From: Streptomyces sp. ATexAB-D23
GTDB taxonomy: Bacteria > Actinomycetota > Actinomycetes > Streptomycetales > Streptomycetaceae
DNA: 64,000 bases
Reading direction: 5' to 3'
Assembly (NCBI RefSeq): GCF_000373645.1
Contig: NZ_KB892006.1
Location: 1-64,000, forward strand
Position 1 is the first letter of the stretch. Every line of letters begins with the position of its first letter. The position numbers and the translations under genes were made by a program. Under the pieces are notes generated by a model. The model made no database searches. It had not been told where the DNA came from and was given only the letters and a program-made list of their open reading frames with translations. This document shows, piece by piece, positions 9,130-18,600 of the stretch.

Positions 9130-9936
9130 ATGACAGGTATCGCGACCGTATTCCGTACCCTGGCAGCCGCTGCCGCCGCCCTGCTCGCCGTGACCGTCAC
9201 CGCCCCGGTGGCGCAGGCGCGGCCCGAGCCGAAGGCGCCCGGGGAGTTCGTCTCGCTGCGTTCGGTGGACCCCACGATCATCCAGGAGATGCGCTACCCG
9301 ACCGCCCACGACTTCATGGGCGAGCCCGTGGACGGCTACCGCCAGTCCCTCTGCATCCTGACCCGGCCGGCCGCCGAGGCCCTGCACCGCGCCCAGCTCC
9401 GGCTGCTGCGGCAGGGGTACTCGCTGAAGGTGTACGACTGCTACCGCCCGCAGCGGGCCGTCGACCACTTCGTGCGGTGGGCGAAGGACCTCGACGACCA
9501 GAAGATGAAGGCCGAGTTCTATCCGCGGGTCGACAAGACCCGGCTGTTCGCGGACGGCTACATCGCGGAGAAGTCCGGACACAGCCGGGGCAGCACGGTG
9601 GACCTGACCCTGGTCCGGCTGCCCGCGCTGCCGACCAGGCCGTACCGGCCGGGCGAGAAGCTCGCACCCTGTTACGCGCCGCGGGCGGAGCGTTTCCCCG
9701 ACAACTCGGTCGACATGGGCACCGGCTTCGACTGCTTCGACACGCTCTCGCACACGGACGACCCGCGCGTCCAGGGTGTCCAGCGCGCCAACCGGCAGTT
9801 CCTCAAGGAGACGCTCACCGAGGCCGGTTTCGTGAACCTGGCCGAGGAATGGTGGCACTACACCTTCCAGCCCGAGCTGTTCCCCGACACCTATTTCGAC
9901 TTCCCGGTGACGCGGAGGTCCGTCGCCGGACACTGA
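9130..9936 (+). CDS. Secreted D-alanyl-D-alanine dipeptidase (VanX family)
   Basis: A 268-aa protein with a signal peptide (positive start, hydrophobic LAAAAAALLAVTVTAPVAQA, cleavage near residue 34). The mature part is a zinc D,D-dipeptidase of the VanX/M15D family: His151 and Asp158 in SGHSRGSTVD and Glu240 with His243 in EEWWH form the expected zinc and catalytic set. It should act outside the membrane on D-Ala-D-Ala, in wall turnover or nutrition. Resistance VanX enzymes are cytoplasmic, so export argues against a role in vancomycin resistance. No vanHA genes lie nearby. The ATG follows GGAGG. A terminator hairpin follows. Confidence 0.9.
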   Translation: MTGIATVFRTLAAAAAALLAVTVTAPVAQARPEPKAPGEFVSLRSVDPTIIQEMRYPTAHDFMGEPVDGYRQSLCILTRPAAEALHRAQLRLLRQGYSLKVYDCYRPQRAVDHFVRWAKDLDDQKMKAEFYPRVDKTRLFADGYIAEKSGHSRGSTVDLTLVRLPALPTRPYRPGEKLAPCYAPRAERFPDNSVDMGTGFDCFDTLSHTDDPRVQGVQRANRQFLKETLTEAGFVNLAEEWWHYTFQPELFPDTYFDFPVTRRSVAGH

Positions 9937-9952
9937 GGCGCCGGGGCAGTGG

Positions 9953-9996
9953 AAAAGGCGGCCGGGACCACCCCCGTGGGTTCCGGCCGCCCTTTC
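9953..9996. terminator. Intrinsic terminator after the dipeptidase gene
   Basis: A 9-bp GC stem (9957-9965 with 9983-9991), extended by inner pairs and followed by CTTTCTTCC, lies 20 bp after the stop codon. Confidence 0.75.
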
Positions 9997-10055
9997 TTCC
10001 TTTCGGACGCAGCCGGGCCGTTTCCGGTTGCCGGTCCAGCCATTACGGTTCCCGT

Positions 10056-10436
10056 ATGTCACAGCAGACGTTCGAGTCGTACGAAGAGTTCTGGCCGTAC
10101 TACGTCGCGATGCACTCCCGGGCCGCGACCCGCTGGGTCCATCTCACCGGCACGCTGACCGGCCTCGCCGTGACCGCGTACGGGCTGGCGCGCGGCCGCA
10201 AGCGGTACGCGGCCGCGCTGCCGCTGATCGGCTACGGGACGGCCTGGCCCGCCCATTTCCTGATCGAGAAGAACAACCCGGCCACCTTCGGCCACCCCGC
10301 CTGGTCGCTGCGCGGCGATGTGCAGATGATCCGGATGATGCTCGCCGGACGCGACCACGAGCTGGCGCGGACCGCCGCGAAGTGGCTCGCCGAGAACGGC
10401 CGGGAAGCCCAGACGGTCACGGAACCCGAGTCGTAA
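10056..10436 (+). CDS. DUF962 / Mpo1-like membrane protein
   Basis: A 126-aa protein of the DUF962 family. The start SYEEFWPYYVAMHSRAATRW and the segments WVHLTGTLTGLAV and GTAWPAHFLIEKNNPATF are the family signature with conserved histidines. Yeast Mpo1 in this family is an iron-dependent dioxygenase acting on 2-hydroxy fatty acids; whether the bacterial members do this is not known. Two or three short membrane segments are likely. No good ribosome site precedes the ATG, and a TAC-rich stretch about 8 nt upstream could be a -10 for a leaderless message. It converges on the conservon operon with about 30 bp between stops. Confidence 0.85.
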   Translation: MSQQTFESYEEFWPYYVAMHSRAATRWVHLTGTLTGLAVTAYGLARGRKRYAAALPLIGYGTAWPAHFLIEKNNPATFGHPAWSLRGDVQMIRMMLAGRDHELARTAAKWLAENGREAQTVTEPES

Positions 10437-10467
10437 CGGAGCCCGGGTCGTAACGGAACCCGGGCCG

Positions 10468-11082
10468 TCACGGAGCCTGGGTCGTCACGGGCTCGCGCCC
10501 CCGGCCCGCGCGGGACAGCGCGTGCTCGACGACGGCCACCAGCACGTCCCGCGCCGACGGGCGGTCCCGCGCGTCGCACGTGAGGAGCGGCACCTCCGGG
10601 TCCAGGTCGAGCGCCTCCCGTACGGTCGCCTGCGGGAAGCGGTCCGTGCCCTCGAAGCAGTTGACCGCGACCGCGAACGGGATCTTGCGCCGCTCGAAGT
10701 AGTCGATCGCCGCGAAGCAGTCCCCCAGGCGCCGGGTGTCCGCCAGGACGACCGCGCCCAGCGCGCCCTGGGCCAGCTCGTCCCACAGGAACCAGAAGCG
10801 GTCCTGCCCCGGCGTGCCGAAGAGGTACAGCACCAGGTCCTCGCGGAGCGTGATCCGCCCGAAGTCCATGGCCACCGTCGTCGTGGTCTTCGCCTCGACG
10901 CCGTCCAGGTCGTCCACCGGACGCCCCGCCTCGGTCAGCCTCTCCTCCGTGCGCAGCGGCCTGATCTCGCTGACCGCGCCCACCAGCGTCGTCTTGCCCA
11001 CGCCGAAGCCGCCCGCCACCAGGATCTTGAGGGTGACGGGCTCCACGGACCGCCTGCTGCGGCTAGAGCGCCCGAAGGCCAT
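10468..11082 (-). CDS. cvnD: Conservon GTPase CvnD
   Basis: A 204-aa small Ras-like GTP-binding protein, last gene of a conservon. The P-loop GGFGVGKTT is at residues 24-32, and LFGTPGQDRFW and AVNCFEG are the switch II and NKxD-like regions (here NCFE). In Streptomyces conservons these four proteins assemble at the membrane as a G-protein-like signalling complex that influences development and antibiotics. The start overlaps the end of cvnC by 20 bp, as is usual in these operons. Which numbered S. coelicolor conservon it matches I cannot say. Confidence 0.93.
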   Translation of the reverse strand: MAFGRSSRSRRSVEPVTLKILVAGGFGVGKTTLVGAVSEIRPLRTEERLTEAGRPVDDLDGVEAKTTTTVAMDFGRITLREDLVLYLFGTPGQDRFWFLWDELAQGALGAVVLADTRRLGDCFAAIDYFERRKIPFAVAVNCFEGTDRFPQATVREALDLDPEVPLLTCDARDRPSARDVLVAVVEHALSRAGRGREPVTTQAP

Positions 11083-11485
11083 TGATCACCTCACGGAGAA
11101 TGTTCACGTCCGGCAGCTCGGCCGGCGGAACGGGACGGGTCACATGCACCAGTTCGTCCTCGACGAGGTCCCCGATCAGGACCCGGACCACCCCCACGGG
11201 GAGGTCCAGGGCCGAGGCGAGTTCGGCGATCGACTGGGGCAGCTCACTGCAGAGTTCGACGATCTCCACATGCTCCGGCGAGAGCATCTGGTCCCTGCCC
11301 GGGTCCTCGGCCGCGGGTTCGGGCACGACGATCGCGATCAGGTCGAGACGGTGGCGGGACGCGCTGCTGGTACGCCCGCGGGTCATCGCGTAGGGGCGGA
11401 CGACCGGCCCCGCGTCGGCGTCGTACCAGCGCGGGGCCCGCGGCCTTGCCGGGGTCTCCGGGGAGCCGGGCGATTCGGCGCTCAT
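11063..11485 (-). CDS. cvnC: Conservon DUF742 protein CvnC
   Basis: A 140-aa DUF742 protein. The segment PRWYDADAGPVVRPYAMT followed by an LxLIAIV strand and a winged-helix-like part (LPQSIAELASALDLPVGVVRVLI) is diagnostic of CvnC. It lies 9 bp after cvnB and overlaps cvnD. It likely links the sensor part to the GTPase; the molecular role is not firmly known. Confidence 0.93.
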   Translation of the reverse strand: MSAESPGSPETPARPRAPRWYDADAGPVVRPYAMTRGRTSSASRHRLDLIAIVVPEPAAEDPGRDQMLSPEHVEIVELCSELPQSIAELASALDLPVGVVRVLIGDLVEDELVHVTRPVPPAELPDVNILREVINGLRAL

Positions 11486-11494
11486 GCCGTCCGC

Positions 11495-11938
11495 TCACCC
11501 CCCGGAGGGATGACCGGTCGTCCGGGGCGCGTTGGCCAGGTGGGCGCCCACGCGCTTGACCATCAGCGTCATCTCGTACGCCACCTGCCCCACGTCCGAC
11601 TCGGACTCGGCCAGCACGGCGAGACAGCTGCCGTCGCCGGCCGCCGTGACGAACAGGAACGCCTCGTCCAGTTCGACCACGGTCTGACGGACCCGGCCCG
11701 CGTCGAAGTGCCGGCCCACGCCCTTGGCCAGGCTGTGGAAGCCCGAGGCCACGGCGGCCAGGTGCTCGCTGTCCTCGCGCGTCAGGTCCTTGGACGCGCC
11801 GGTGGCCAGGCCGTCGCTGGAGAGCACCAGCGCCTTGCGGATGCTGGCGACGCGCTCGACGAGTTCGTCGAGGAGCCAGTTCAGTTCGCCGGACCCCTGG
11901 CGTGCGGAGTCGGGTGCTGCGGCGTTCGGTGCGGTCAT
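11495..11938 (-). CDS. cvnB: Conservon roadblock/LC7 protein CvnB
   Basis: A 147-aa roadblock/LC7 domain protein (SGELNWLLDELVERVASIRKAL at the start, then SSDGLATG and LAVLAESESDVGQVAYEM). Proteins of this fold regulate small GTPases, here presumably CvnD. Its ATG overlaps the cvnA stop as ATGA, which points to translational coupling. Confidence 0.94.
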   Translation of the reverse strand: MTAPNAAAPDSARQGSGELNWLLDELVERVASIRKALVLSSDGLATGASKDLTREDSEHLAAVASGFHSLAKGVGRHFDAGRVRQTVVELDEAFLFVTAAGDGSCLAVLAESESDVGQVAYEMTLMVKRVGAHLANAPRTTGHPSGG

Positions 11939-14739
11939 GGACCGTCCCCTCCCGGAGTGGTTCCTTGTGCTGTGTCACCGTGGCCGGTCACGTCCTCGGC
12001 GTTCTGCTGGCGGCCCCGCTGCCAGCCGCGCTGGAGCGAGGCCATACGGCTGCGTACCTCTTCCGCGTCCCGCTCGATGTCGTCGGGGGCCGCCACCGGG
12101 TCCGGTCCGGCCGTGCGGCCGTCCGGTCCCTCGCGCAGCTGAGCGACGAGGCTGGCCTGCCGGACGCGGCGGGGCAGTCCGCCCACCGTGTCCGCGGCGG
12201 GCCGGGGCGAACGGGGTGCGGGCACCGCGGGTTCGGCGGGCTCTGCGGATTCGCGGAAGCCGGTGGGCTGCCGGGGCTCGGCGGCGCGGCGCCGGTCCGC
12301 CGGCGGAACCGGGCGGACCGCTTCGGGATCGTCGGCGCCTGGGTGCGCCCGGCCTGACTCGTCGACCCGGCGGCCCCGGTCCGCGACCAGCGTCGGCGGC
12401 CTGCGGCGACGGGGCAGCGGCCGGATGCCCTCGGGACGCAGCGCCCGGACGCCGTCGGAGTCCGCGAGGTGGTCGGCTGCCTGCTGGTGCTGCTCGCGGT
12501 CGCCGTCGCGGCGCAGTTCGCGGGCGCGGAAGATGCCGCCGCGCTCGCTCTCGGTGTCCTCCAGGTCGGACACTCCGTCGAGTACGGGGTCGAGCCCGGG
12601 TCCGGCCACCGCTTCGAGGACCGGGTCGCGGGTGAAGTCCAGGGGTCCCTCGGGGCCTTCGAGCTCGACGGGCCCGTCCAGCAGGGCCGGGTCGACCAGT
12701 CCTGTCGGGACCGGGGACAGGCCGCCGGGGCGGCCCGGCACGGGTCCGGATCCGGGCTCGTGGAGCGCGGCTTCGCCGCCCGCCCTGCCGGCGATGGCCT
12801 TCTCGGACCTGCGGTCCAGGCGGAAGCCGGTGCCGTGCGATTCGGGGGCGTCCGTGAGGAGTGCGGCGGGGATGAACACCACCGCGGTGGTGCCTCCGTA
12901 CGGGGACGTCTGGAGGGAGACCCTGACGTTCTGGCGCTGGGCGAGCCGGCTGACCACGAAGAGGCCGAGGCGGTCGGTGTCGGAGAGCTCGAACTCGGGG
13001 GTCTCGGCGAGCCGGAGGTTGGCGTCCAGGAGGACGTCGGGGGGCATGCCGAGCCCCCGGTCGTGGATTTCCAGGGTGAAGCCGTTGGCGACCCGCTCGC
13101 CGAGCACCTGTACGGCGGTGTGCGGGGGCGAGAACACCGTGGCGTTCTCCAGGAGTTCGGCGATCAGGTGGGTGAGGTCGGCGACGGCCGGGCCGCCCAC
13201 CCCGATGCGGGGCAGTCGGCGGACCTCGATCCGTTCGTAGTCCTCGACCTCGGCGACGGCTGCCCGCACCACGTCCATCAGCTGGATGGGCTTGCGCCAC
13301 TGCCGCGACGGGGCCGCCCCGGAGAGGATCACCAGGCCCTCGGCGTGGCGGCGCATGCGGGTGGTGAGGTGGTCGAGGCGGAAGAGGTCGGCGAGCTCTT
13401 CGGTGTCCTCCGTGCGCCGCTCCATCGTGTCCAGGAGCGTGAGTTGGCGGTGCAGCAGGACCTGGTTGCGCCGGGCGAGGTTGACGAAGACCTCCGAGAC
13501 GCCCCGCCGCATGTCGGCCTGCTTGACCGCGGCTTCGACGGCGGCGCGTTGCAGGGTGTTGAGGGCCTGGCCGACCTGGCCGATCTCGTCGCGCTCGTAC
13601 TGGAGGTGCGGGGACTCGGTCTCCACATCGACGTGCTCGCCCGCGGCGAGCCGGCGCATCACGCTCGGCAGGCGTACCCCGGAGACCTCATGGGCGTCCT
13701 TGCGCAGCCGGGAGAGGTCGCGGACGAGCTCGCGGCCGATGCGTACCGAGACGAAGACGGAGACGAGGAGGGCCAGGAAGCCGAGGACGCCGGCGATGCC
13801 CGCCTTGATCAGGACTCCGTAGCCGGCGGGTTTGCCGCGGTCCTGGAAGCGGTTGTTCATCTCGGTCGAGTCGTTGGCCAGCCGTTCCAGGGCGGGCGGG
13901 GCGACTTCCTGCCAGCGTGCGGCGTCGACGGCGCGCGGGCTGGTGGTGGGGCCCTGGCTGATGATCTTGTCCTCGGCGGAGCGCAGCGGCTCGCTGTCCG
14001 GGCCCTGCCAGTACTGCTGGACGCGCCGGCGTTCGGAGGCGGGGAGCAGGTCGAGGTTGATCTCGTTCAGCAGTTGGCGCTGGGCGACGAGATCGGAGAT
14101 CTGCCGGAGTTCGGGGGCTGTGAGGCGGCCCGCCAGCAGGCCCGACGCGATCAGGGCGTCTTCCCTGGAAAGCATCTCGCGGGCGCGGGACAGTCCGGTC
14201 AGCGCCCGGACCTGCTGGTCCATGGTGACGTTCTCCATGGTGTGCAGGCCGGTCAGGAAGCGGTAGCAGGGGTCGATGAGGCGGTTGTAGTAGGCCATCG
14301 CCTTGAGCCGGCCGATGGTGCGTTCGTCGACGGAGTCGCGCAGGGCGTCCAGTCCCTCGACGGCGCCGAGTATCGAGGCGAGCTGGGTCTCGGCGCTCGG
14401 GCCGAGCGCGTCGCGGATGTCCTTCTGCTCGGCGCTGCGGCTGACCTCGGCGACGACCCGGTCGGTGGCGGCGCGCCGGTTGCGCAGCAGGGGCAGGGCG
14501 TCGGAGGCGCGCGGGTCCGCGAGGAAGACGAGGGTCTGGCGGCGCTCGCTCTGGATGACCCGGACGGTGTCCTCCAGGGGGTGGCCCACCTTCTCCACGA
14601 TGGCGCTCGCACTGAGCAGTTTCCCGGCCTCGCGCCCCGTGAGGTAAGTGGCGAAACCCCACAGCGCGGTGAGGGAGACGAGCGGCACGAGCAGCAACGC
14701 CACGATCTTCCTGCGGATGGACTTTCCGCGAAAGCGCAT
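11935..14739 (-). CDS. cvnA: Conservon sensor kinase-like protein CvnA
   Basis: A 934-aa membrane protein and first gene of the conservon. Two membrane segments (near residues 12-33 and 315-345) frame an extracellular nitrate/nitrite-sensing-type helical domain rich in Leu and Arg; a HAMP-like linker follows. The C-terminal half has a histidine-kinase-type ATPase fold with the N box HLIAELLENATVFSP near residue 520 and the G1 box DRGLGMP. The last 280 residues are a Pro/Arg/Glu-rich disordered tail. A classical phospho-acceptor H box is not obvious, as in other CvnA proteins. ATG 14739 follows GGGGGAGG and is preferred over an upstream ATG at 14832. Confidence 0.93.
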   Translation of the reverse strand: MRFRGKSIRRKIVALLLVPLVSLTALWGFATYLTGREAGKLLSASAIVEKVGHPLEDTVRVIQSERRQTLVFLADPRASDALPLLRNRRAATDRVVAEVSRSAEQKDIRDALGPSAETQLASILGAVEGLDALRDSVDERTIGRLKAMAYYNRLIDPCYRFLTGLHTMENVTMDQQVRALTGLSRAREMLSREDALIASGLLAGRLTAPELRQISDLVAQRQLLNEINLDLLPASERRRVQQYWQGPDSEPLRSAEDKIISQGPTTSPRAVDAARWQEVAPPALERLANDSTEMNNRFQDRGKPAGYGVLIKAGIAGVLGFLALLVSVFVSVRIGRELVRDLSRLRKDAHEVSGVRLPSVMRRLAAGEHVDVETESPHLQYERDEIGQVGQALNTLQRAAVEAAVKQADMRRGVSEVFVNLARRNQVLLHRQLTLLDTMERRTEDTEELADLFRLDHLTTRMRRHAEGLVILSGAAPSRQWRKPIQLMDVVRAAVAEVEDYERIEVRRLPRIGVGGPAVADLTHLIAELLENATVFSPPHTAVQVLGERVANGFTLEIHDRGLGMPPDVLLDANLRLAETPEFELSDTDRLGLFVVSRLAQRQNVRVSLQTSPYGGTTAVVFIPAALLTDAPESHGTGFRLDRRSEKAIAGRAGGEAALHEPGSGPVPGRPGGLSPVPTGLVDPALLDGPVELEGPEGPLDFTRDPVLEAVAGPGLDPVLDGVSDLEDTESERGGIFRARELRRDGDREQHQQAADHLADSDGVRALRPEGIRPLPRRRRPPTLVADRGRRVDESGRAHPGADDPEAVRPVPPADRRRAAEPRQPTGFRESAEPAEPAVPAPRSPRPAADTVGGLPRRVRQASLVAQLREGPDGRTAGPDPVAAPDDIERDAEEVRSRMASLQRGWQRGRQQNAEDVTGHGDTAQGTTPGGDGP

Positions 14740-14797
14740 GGCCTCCCCCAGCTCGCCCCCGCGGGGCGGGGATGGTGTTTCGTCAACAAACGGCGCG

Positions 14798-14827
14798 AGC
14801 CTACTACCGACACACAGACAACTCGAA
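14798..14827 (-). promoter_or_regulatory. Candidate promoter of the conservon operon
   Basis: On the minus strand, TTCGAG at 14827-14822 and TAGGCT at 14803-14798 are separated by 18 bp, about 60 bp upstream of the cvnA start. The -35 is only a partial match, so this is a suggestion. Confidence 0.35.
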
Positions 14828-15139
14828 GGCACGTCCGGACGATTTTCGGCCGCCTTACCTGGAGTTGACCATGACTTGTCCTGGTATTCCTGGAGATGAA
14901 ATTCACGAAAGAGACGGAAGAGGCCCGGGGGACCGGCACGTTCCTTCCCGTCCCGGTTGGCTGGAATTCTTCGTTTCGTGACGGCTGGGAGGAATCTTCA
15001 CCGCGGGCCACTCGTCCATCAGTACGGGGGTAGGGGGACTGCGGGGGCACGCTCGGCAGGACGGGACGGACCGTCCGCGTAGAAAGGGTGTATGCCGGGC
15101 AGCAACCCTGAAGTCGGACAGCGGTGGGAGTGAAGGGCC
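14828..15139. other. Intergenic region without a gene
   Basis: About 310 bp between the conservon promoter and the gene at 15140. It is relatively AT-rich around 14860-14920 and must hold the promoter of the plus-strand gene. No coding frame or strong hairpin was seen. Confidence 0.5.
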
Positions 15140-15610
15140 TTGGACACACAGGAACGTCGTGACGCGGCGGAGGCCGGGGCGGCAGAGGGCGTGGGCGAGT
15201 GGGAGGGGGCGGCTGTTCCGCGCCAGCCGCTCTGGGTCGAGGAGCCGGCGCTGCGGCGGCGGATGCCGGACCCGGTGCGCACGGCGGCGGTCCGGGCGGT
15301 GCTCATCATGTCGTTGACGATGATTCTGGCGATGGTCGCCTTCCTGACCGCGCTGGCCGGGTCCTGGCTGTCCTTCCCGATGGTGCTGAGCGGGGTGGCG
15401 AGCACGGTGGTCGCGACCTGGTCGGTGCTGGACGTCTGGGTCACCCGCCAGGTGTGGAACCAGCGCAACGGCGTCGTCTCCATGCCCAGCAGCTCGGCCC
15501 GGCAGCTGCGCCGCGAACGCCGCAGGGCGCGACGGGCGGCCCGTGCCGCGCAGCGGGATGCCTCCCGGATACGCCGCGGGAGCGCCGACAGCCGTCTCTC
15601 CCGCGCCTGA
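15140..15610 (+). CDS. Small two-helix membrane protein of unknown function
   Basis: A 156-aa protein. Residues about 48-100 form two membrane helices (AVRAVLIMSLTMILAMVAFL and SWLSFPMVLSGVASTVVATW). The C-terminal 40 residues are extremely basic (RRERRRARRAARAAQRDASR), which suggests contact with nucleic acid or acidic lipids on the inner face. The TTG start follows GGGAG at 15126-15130. The gene converges on the SMC-like gene, whose stop is 22 bp away. It is not JetD-like and shows no nuclease motif. Function unknown. Confidence 0.75.
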   Translation: MDTQERRDAAEAGAAEGVGEWEGAAVPRQPLWVEEPALRRRMPDPVRTAAVRAVLIMSLTMILAMVAFLTALAGSWLSFPMVLSGVASTVVATWSVLDVWVTRQVWNQRNGVVSMPSSSARQLRRERRRARRAARAAQRDASRIRRGSADSRLSRA

Positions 15611-15631
15611 CGCTCCCCGCTACCCCGGAAG

Positions 15632-18600
15632 CTACCGCGCCGTGCGGGTCTCCTCGGCGGGCTCGGAGGCGGCCTGCGCCGGCAGCGTCCGCGGGGCCGG
15701 AGCGCCGCGCTTGAACATGCGGGTGGCGGTGATTTCGCCGTGCACGGTCTCGCTGCCCGGGTCCTGCTGCGGCAGTCCGGGGCGCAGGTGTTCCTCGACA
15801 CTGATGTATTTCAGGCCCGCCCGCAGGTCCGCGTCATTGCGCAGCCTGATCACGAGCGGGAATTCCGCGAGGGCCGTCGTGTCGAACAGCCCGGTGGTGT
15901 ACAGCAGTTGTACGCCCAGCGCGTCGGAAACCGCGCGCTGGAGCTCCAGCAGATAAGCGGCGTTGGCGCGGCCGATCGGATTGTCCAGGAAGAGCGTGCC
16001 CGCGTGGCGGTGCTGGGCGCGGTCGCGTCCCCGGTCGTTGCTGCGCAGGGCGGCCATCGTGCAGTACAGGGCGATGGCCGCGGTGAGGAGCTGGCCGCCG
16101 GAGAAGACGTCGCCCATCTGTCCGACCGGTACGCGCTCGGCGCGCAGGACGGCGTCCGGCTTGAGGATCTCCACCGCGATGCCCCTGGGCTCCAGGGCCG
16201 CCCCGACACCGCGCAGGAGCAGGGACATCCCGTCCCGGCGCAGGTCGGAGTTCTTCTTGAGGGCCGCCTTCGTCGCCTCGTCGATGACCTCTCCGAGCCG
16301 TTCGGTCAGGGTGGCCTGGTCGGGTTCCTCGAAGCGGATGCGGAGGAATTCCTGCCCGGACCACTCCCCCAGGCCCTCGGGGAGCCGGGAGAGCCGCTGG
16401 GCGGAGCGGAGCGTGGTGAGCGCGGACTCCACGAGGCCGCGCAGCCGGTCGACGATGGAGTCGCGGTTGCGTTCCAGCTGGGCCAGCTCGTCGGTGAGGA
16501 CCCGCAGCCGGGGCGCGAAGGCGGTGGCCCACTTCTCCGCGTGCTCGGGGAGCGCCGCCGCGGGCAGCTCGCGGATCTGCTGGCGGGCGGGGGTGCGGAC
16601 CTGTTCGTAGCGGGTGGAGTTGGCGTGCCGTACGAGGACGTCGCTCGCCTCCCGTACGGCCGCTTCGGCGGCGGACAGGTCGGCGGCGCAGCCGCGCAGG
16701 GAGCGGCGGGCCTCGGCGGCGGACTGCCGGGCCTCCTCCAGGCTGCCGGGGTACGGCTCGGGGCTCTCCGGGTCGTCATCGGCGCCGTGGTCCCTGAGCA
16801 GGTCGCGCAGCAGGGCGGCGGTCTCGTCGAAGCCGCCCGCCGAGTCCTCGGCGGTGCGGTGGGCGTGGAGCAGCTCGGTGTGCGCGGCGCGGGCGGTGTC
16901 CAGTGCGGCGGTCGCGGAGGCCAGCTCGGCGGTGGCGGTGCGCAGGAGGGCCTGGGCCTGTTCGGCGTCGGCGGGCACCTGCTCGGCGGGCAGTTCGGTG
17001 TGCAGGCTCTCGCCGTCGGCGGGCGCCAGGCGTTCGGCCTCTCCGCGCAGCCGGCCGAGCTGCTCGCTGGCCGTGGAGGCGCGGGTCTCCAGGAGCTGGA
17101 CGAGGGACTCGGCGCGGGCGGCGGCGGCCTGCCGGGACGGGCCGTCGGCGCCGTCGGTGCCCTCCAGGAGCTGGGCGGCCCGGGTGCGGACCTTGTTGGT
17201 GAGCCGGTCCAGCTCGGCGAGCGCGGCGCTCTCGTCGCTCTCGGCGCGGGCCTGTTCGGCGCGCAGGTCGGCGCCGACGCCGACCTTCTCGTAGAGCTGG
17301 GAGGCCGCGCGGTAGGCCTCGCGCAGGGCGGGCAGGGCCTGGCGCGGGGCGTCGTCGCCGAGGTCCGGGATCGTTTCGGGAGCGCCGGCGATCTCGGCCC
17401 GTTCGGCGCGCAGGGCGCGGGCGGTGCGGCGGGCGTCGTCGGCGGCGCGCTGGGCGGCCCGGCGGTCCTCGTCGGCGACCCGGGCCCGCTCCAGGAACAC
17501 GGTGGCGCGGGCCTCGGACTCCGCCGCCTCGTCGGTCAGTTCGCGCAGCTTGGCCTGCCAGCCCGCCCGTTCGCGGAGCCGGAAGGCGAGTCCGGCGAGC
17601 GCGTCGGCGGCCCGGCGGGCGCGCTGGGCGGCCTCCTGGCGCTCCTCCCGGACGCGGGCGGTGTCGGCGGCGGCCTCGTCGGCCTCGGCCCGGACCGTAC
17701 GCGCCTCGGCGAGGGCGGCCTCGGCCGTCTCGGCTGCCGTGCGGGCGGCGTCGGCGGCTTCGGCGAGCTCGGCGAGCATGCCGGGCGGGCAGTCGGCACG
17801 CCAGGAGCCGATGCGGGCGGCGAGCGCGCGGTCGGCGCCGAGACGGGCGGCGAGCACCCGGATGTCCTCGTCGCGGGCGGCGGCCCGGCTCCGCAGGGCG
17901 TGGCGTTCCTCGTCGGCGGCGTGCTCGTCGTGCATGGCCGGGTTCGGCGGTACGAGGAAGACCCCGTCGCCGTCGGCGTAGGGGCCGGTGCCCGGGTCCG
18001 GCACGGGGGCGAGCAGGGCGGCCGCGGTGCCGACGGCGACGGCGGAGCGCGGCAGCAGGGCCGCGGCGCCGAGGACCTCGCGGGCGCGGGCGTGCGCGTC
18101 GGGGTCGGTGATGACGACGCCGTCGACGAGCTCGGGCCGGGCGGCGAGGACGGCCGCGTGGTCGGCGGGGTCGACGGCCTGGGCGAGGTAGCGCCAGCCG
18201 GGCAGGGCGGGGATGCCCTGCTCGCCGAGGTATTCCACGGTGGCGAGCACGTCGGGTCCAGGTGGCAGGAGGCCGCCGTCGCCGAGGGCGCCCAGGATGC
18301 GTGAGTCGTCGGCCGCCGCGGTGCGCAGTTCGAACAGGCGTCGTTCGGCGGCGCCGACGCCCTGGTCGAGCAGGTCGCGCAGCTCATCCGCGCTGCGGTC
18401 GAACTCGTCGGCGGTGAGGGCCTGTTCGGCAGTCCGTGCGGCGGTGGCGGTGGGCGTGCCGTGCGGGGCGGGATCGGCTCCGTCCGGGGCGGCAGGTCCG
18501 GAGCCGGGGCCCTCGTCGTGCCGGTGCTGGTTGTCGGCGCTCTGCCCGGTCCCGGGGGCGGCTGCCTGCCGGGGCCTGGGCACCCCGCCGGCCCGGTCGG

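Noticed and set aside
9130..9936. Vancomycin resistance role for the VanX-like gene
   Set aside because: A signal peptide is present and no vanH/vanA/vanS/vanR genes are near, so wall turnover or nutrition is more likely.
12469..14868. 799-codon plus-strand open frame
   Set aside because: Antisense of cvnA, with Gly/Val/Asp bias and no ribosome site.
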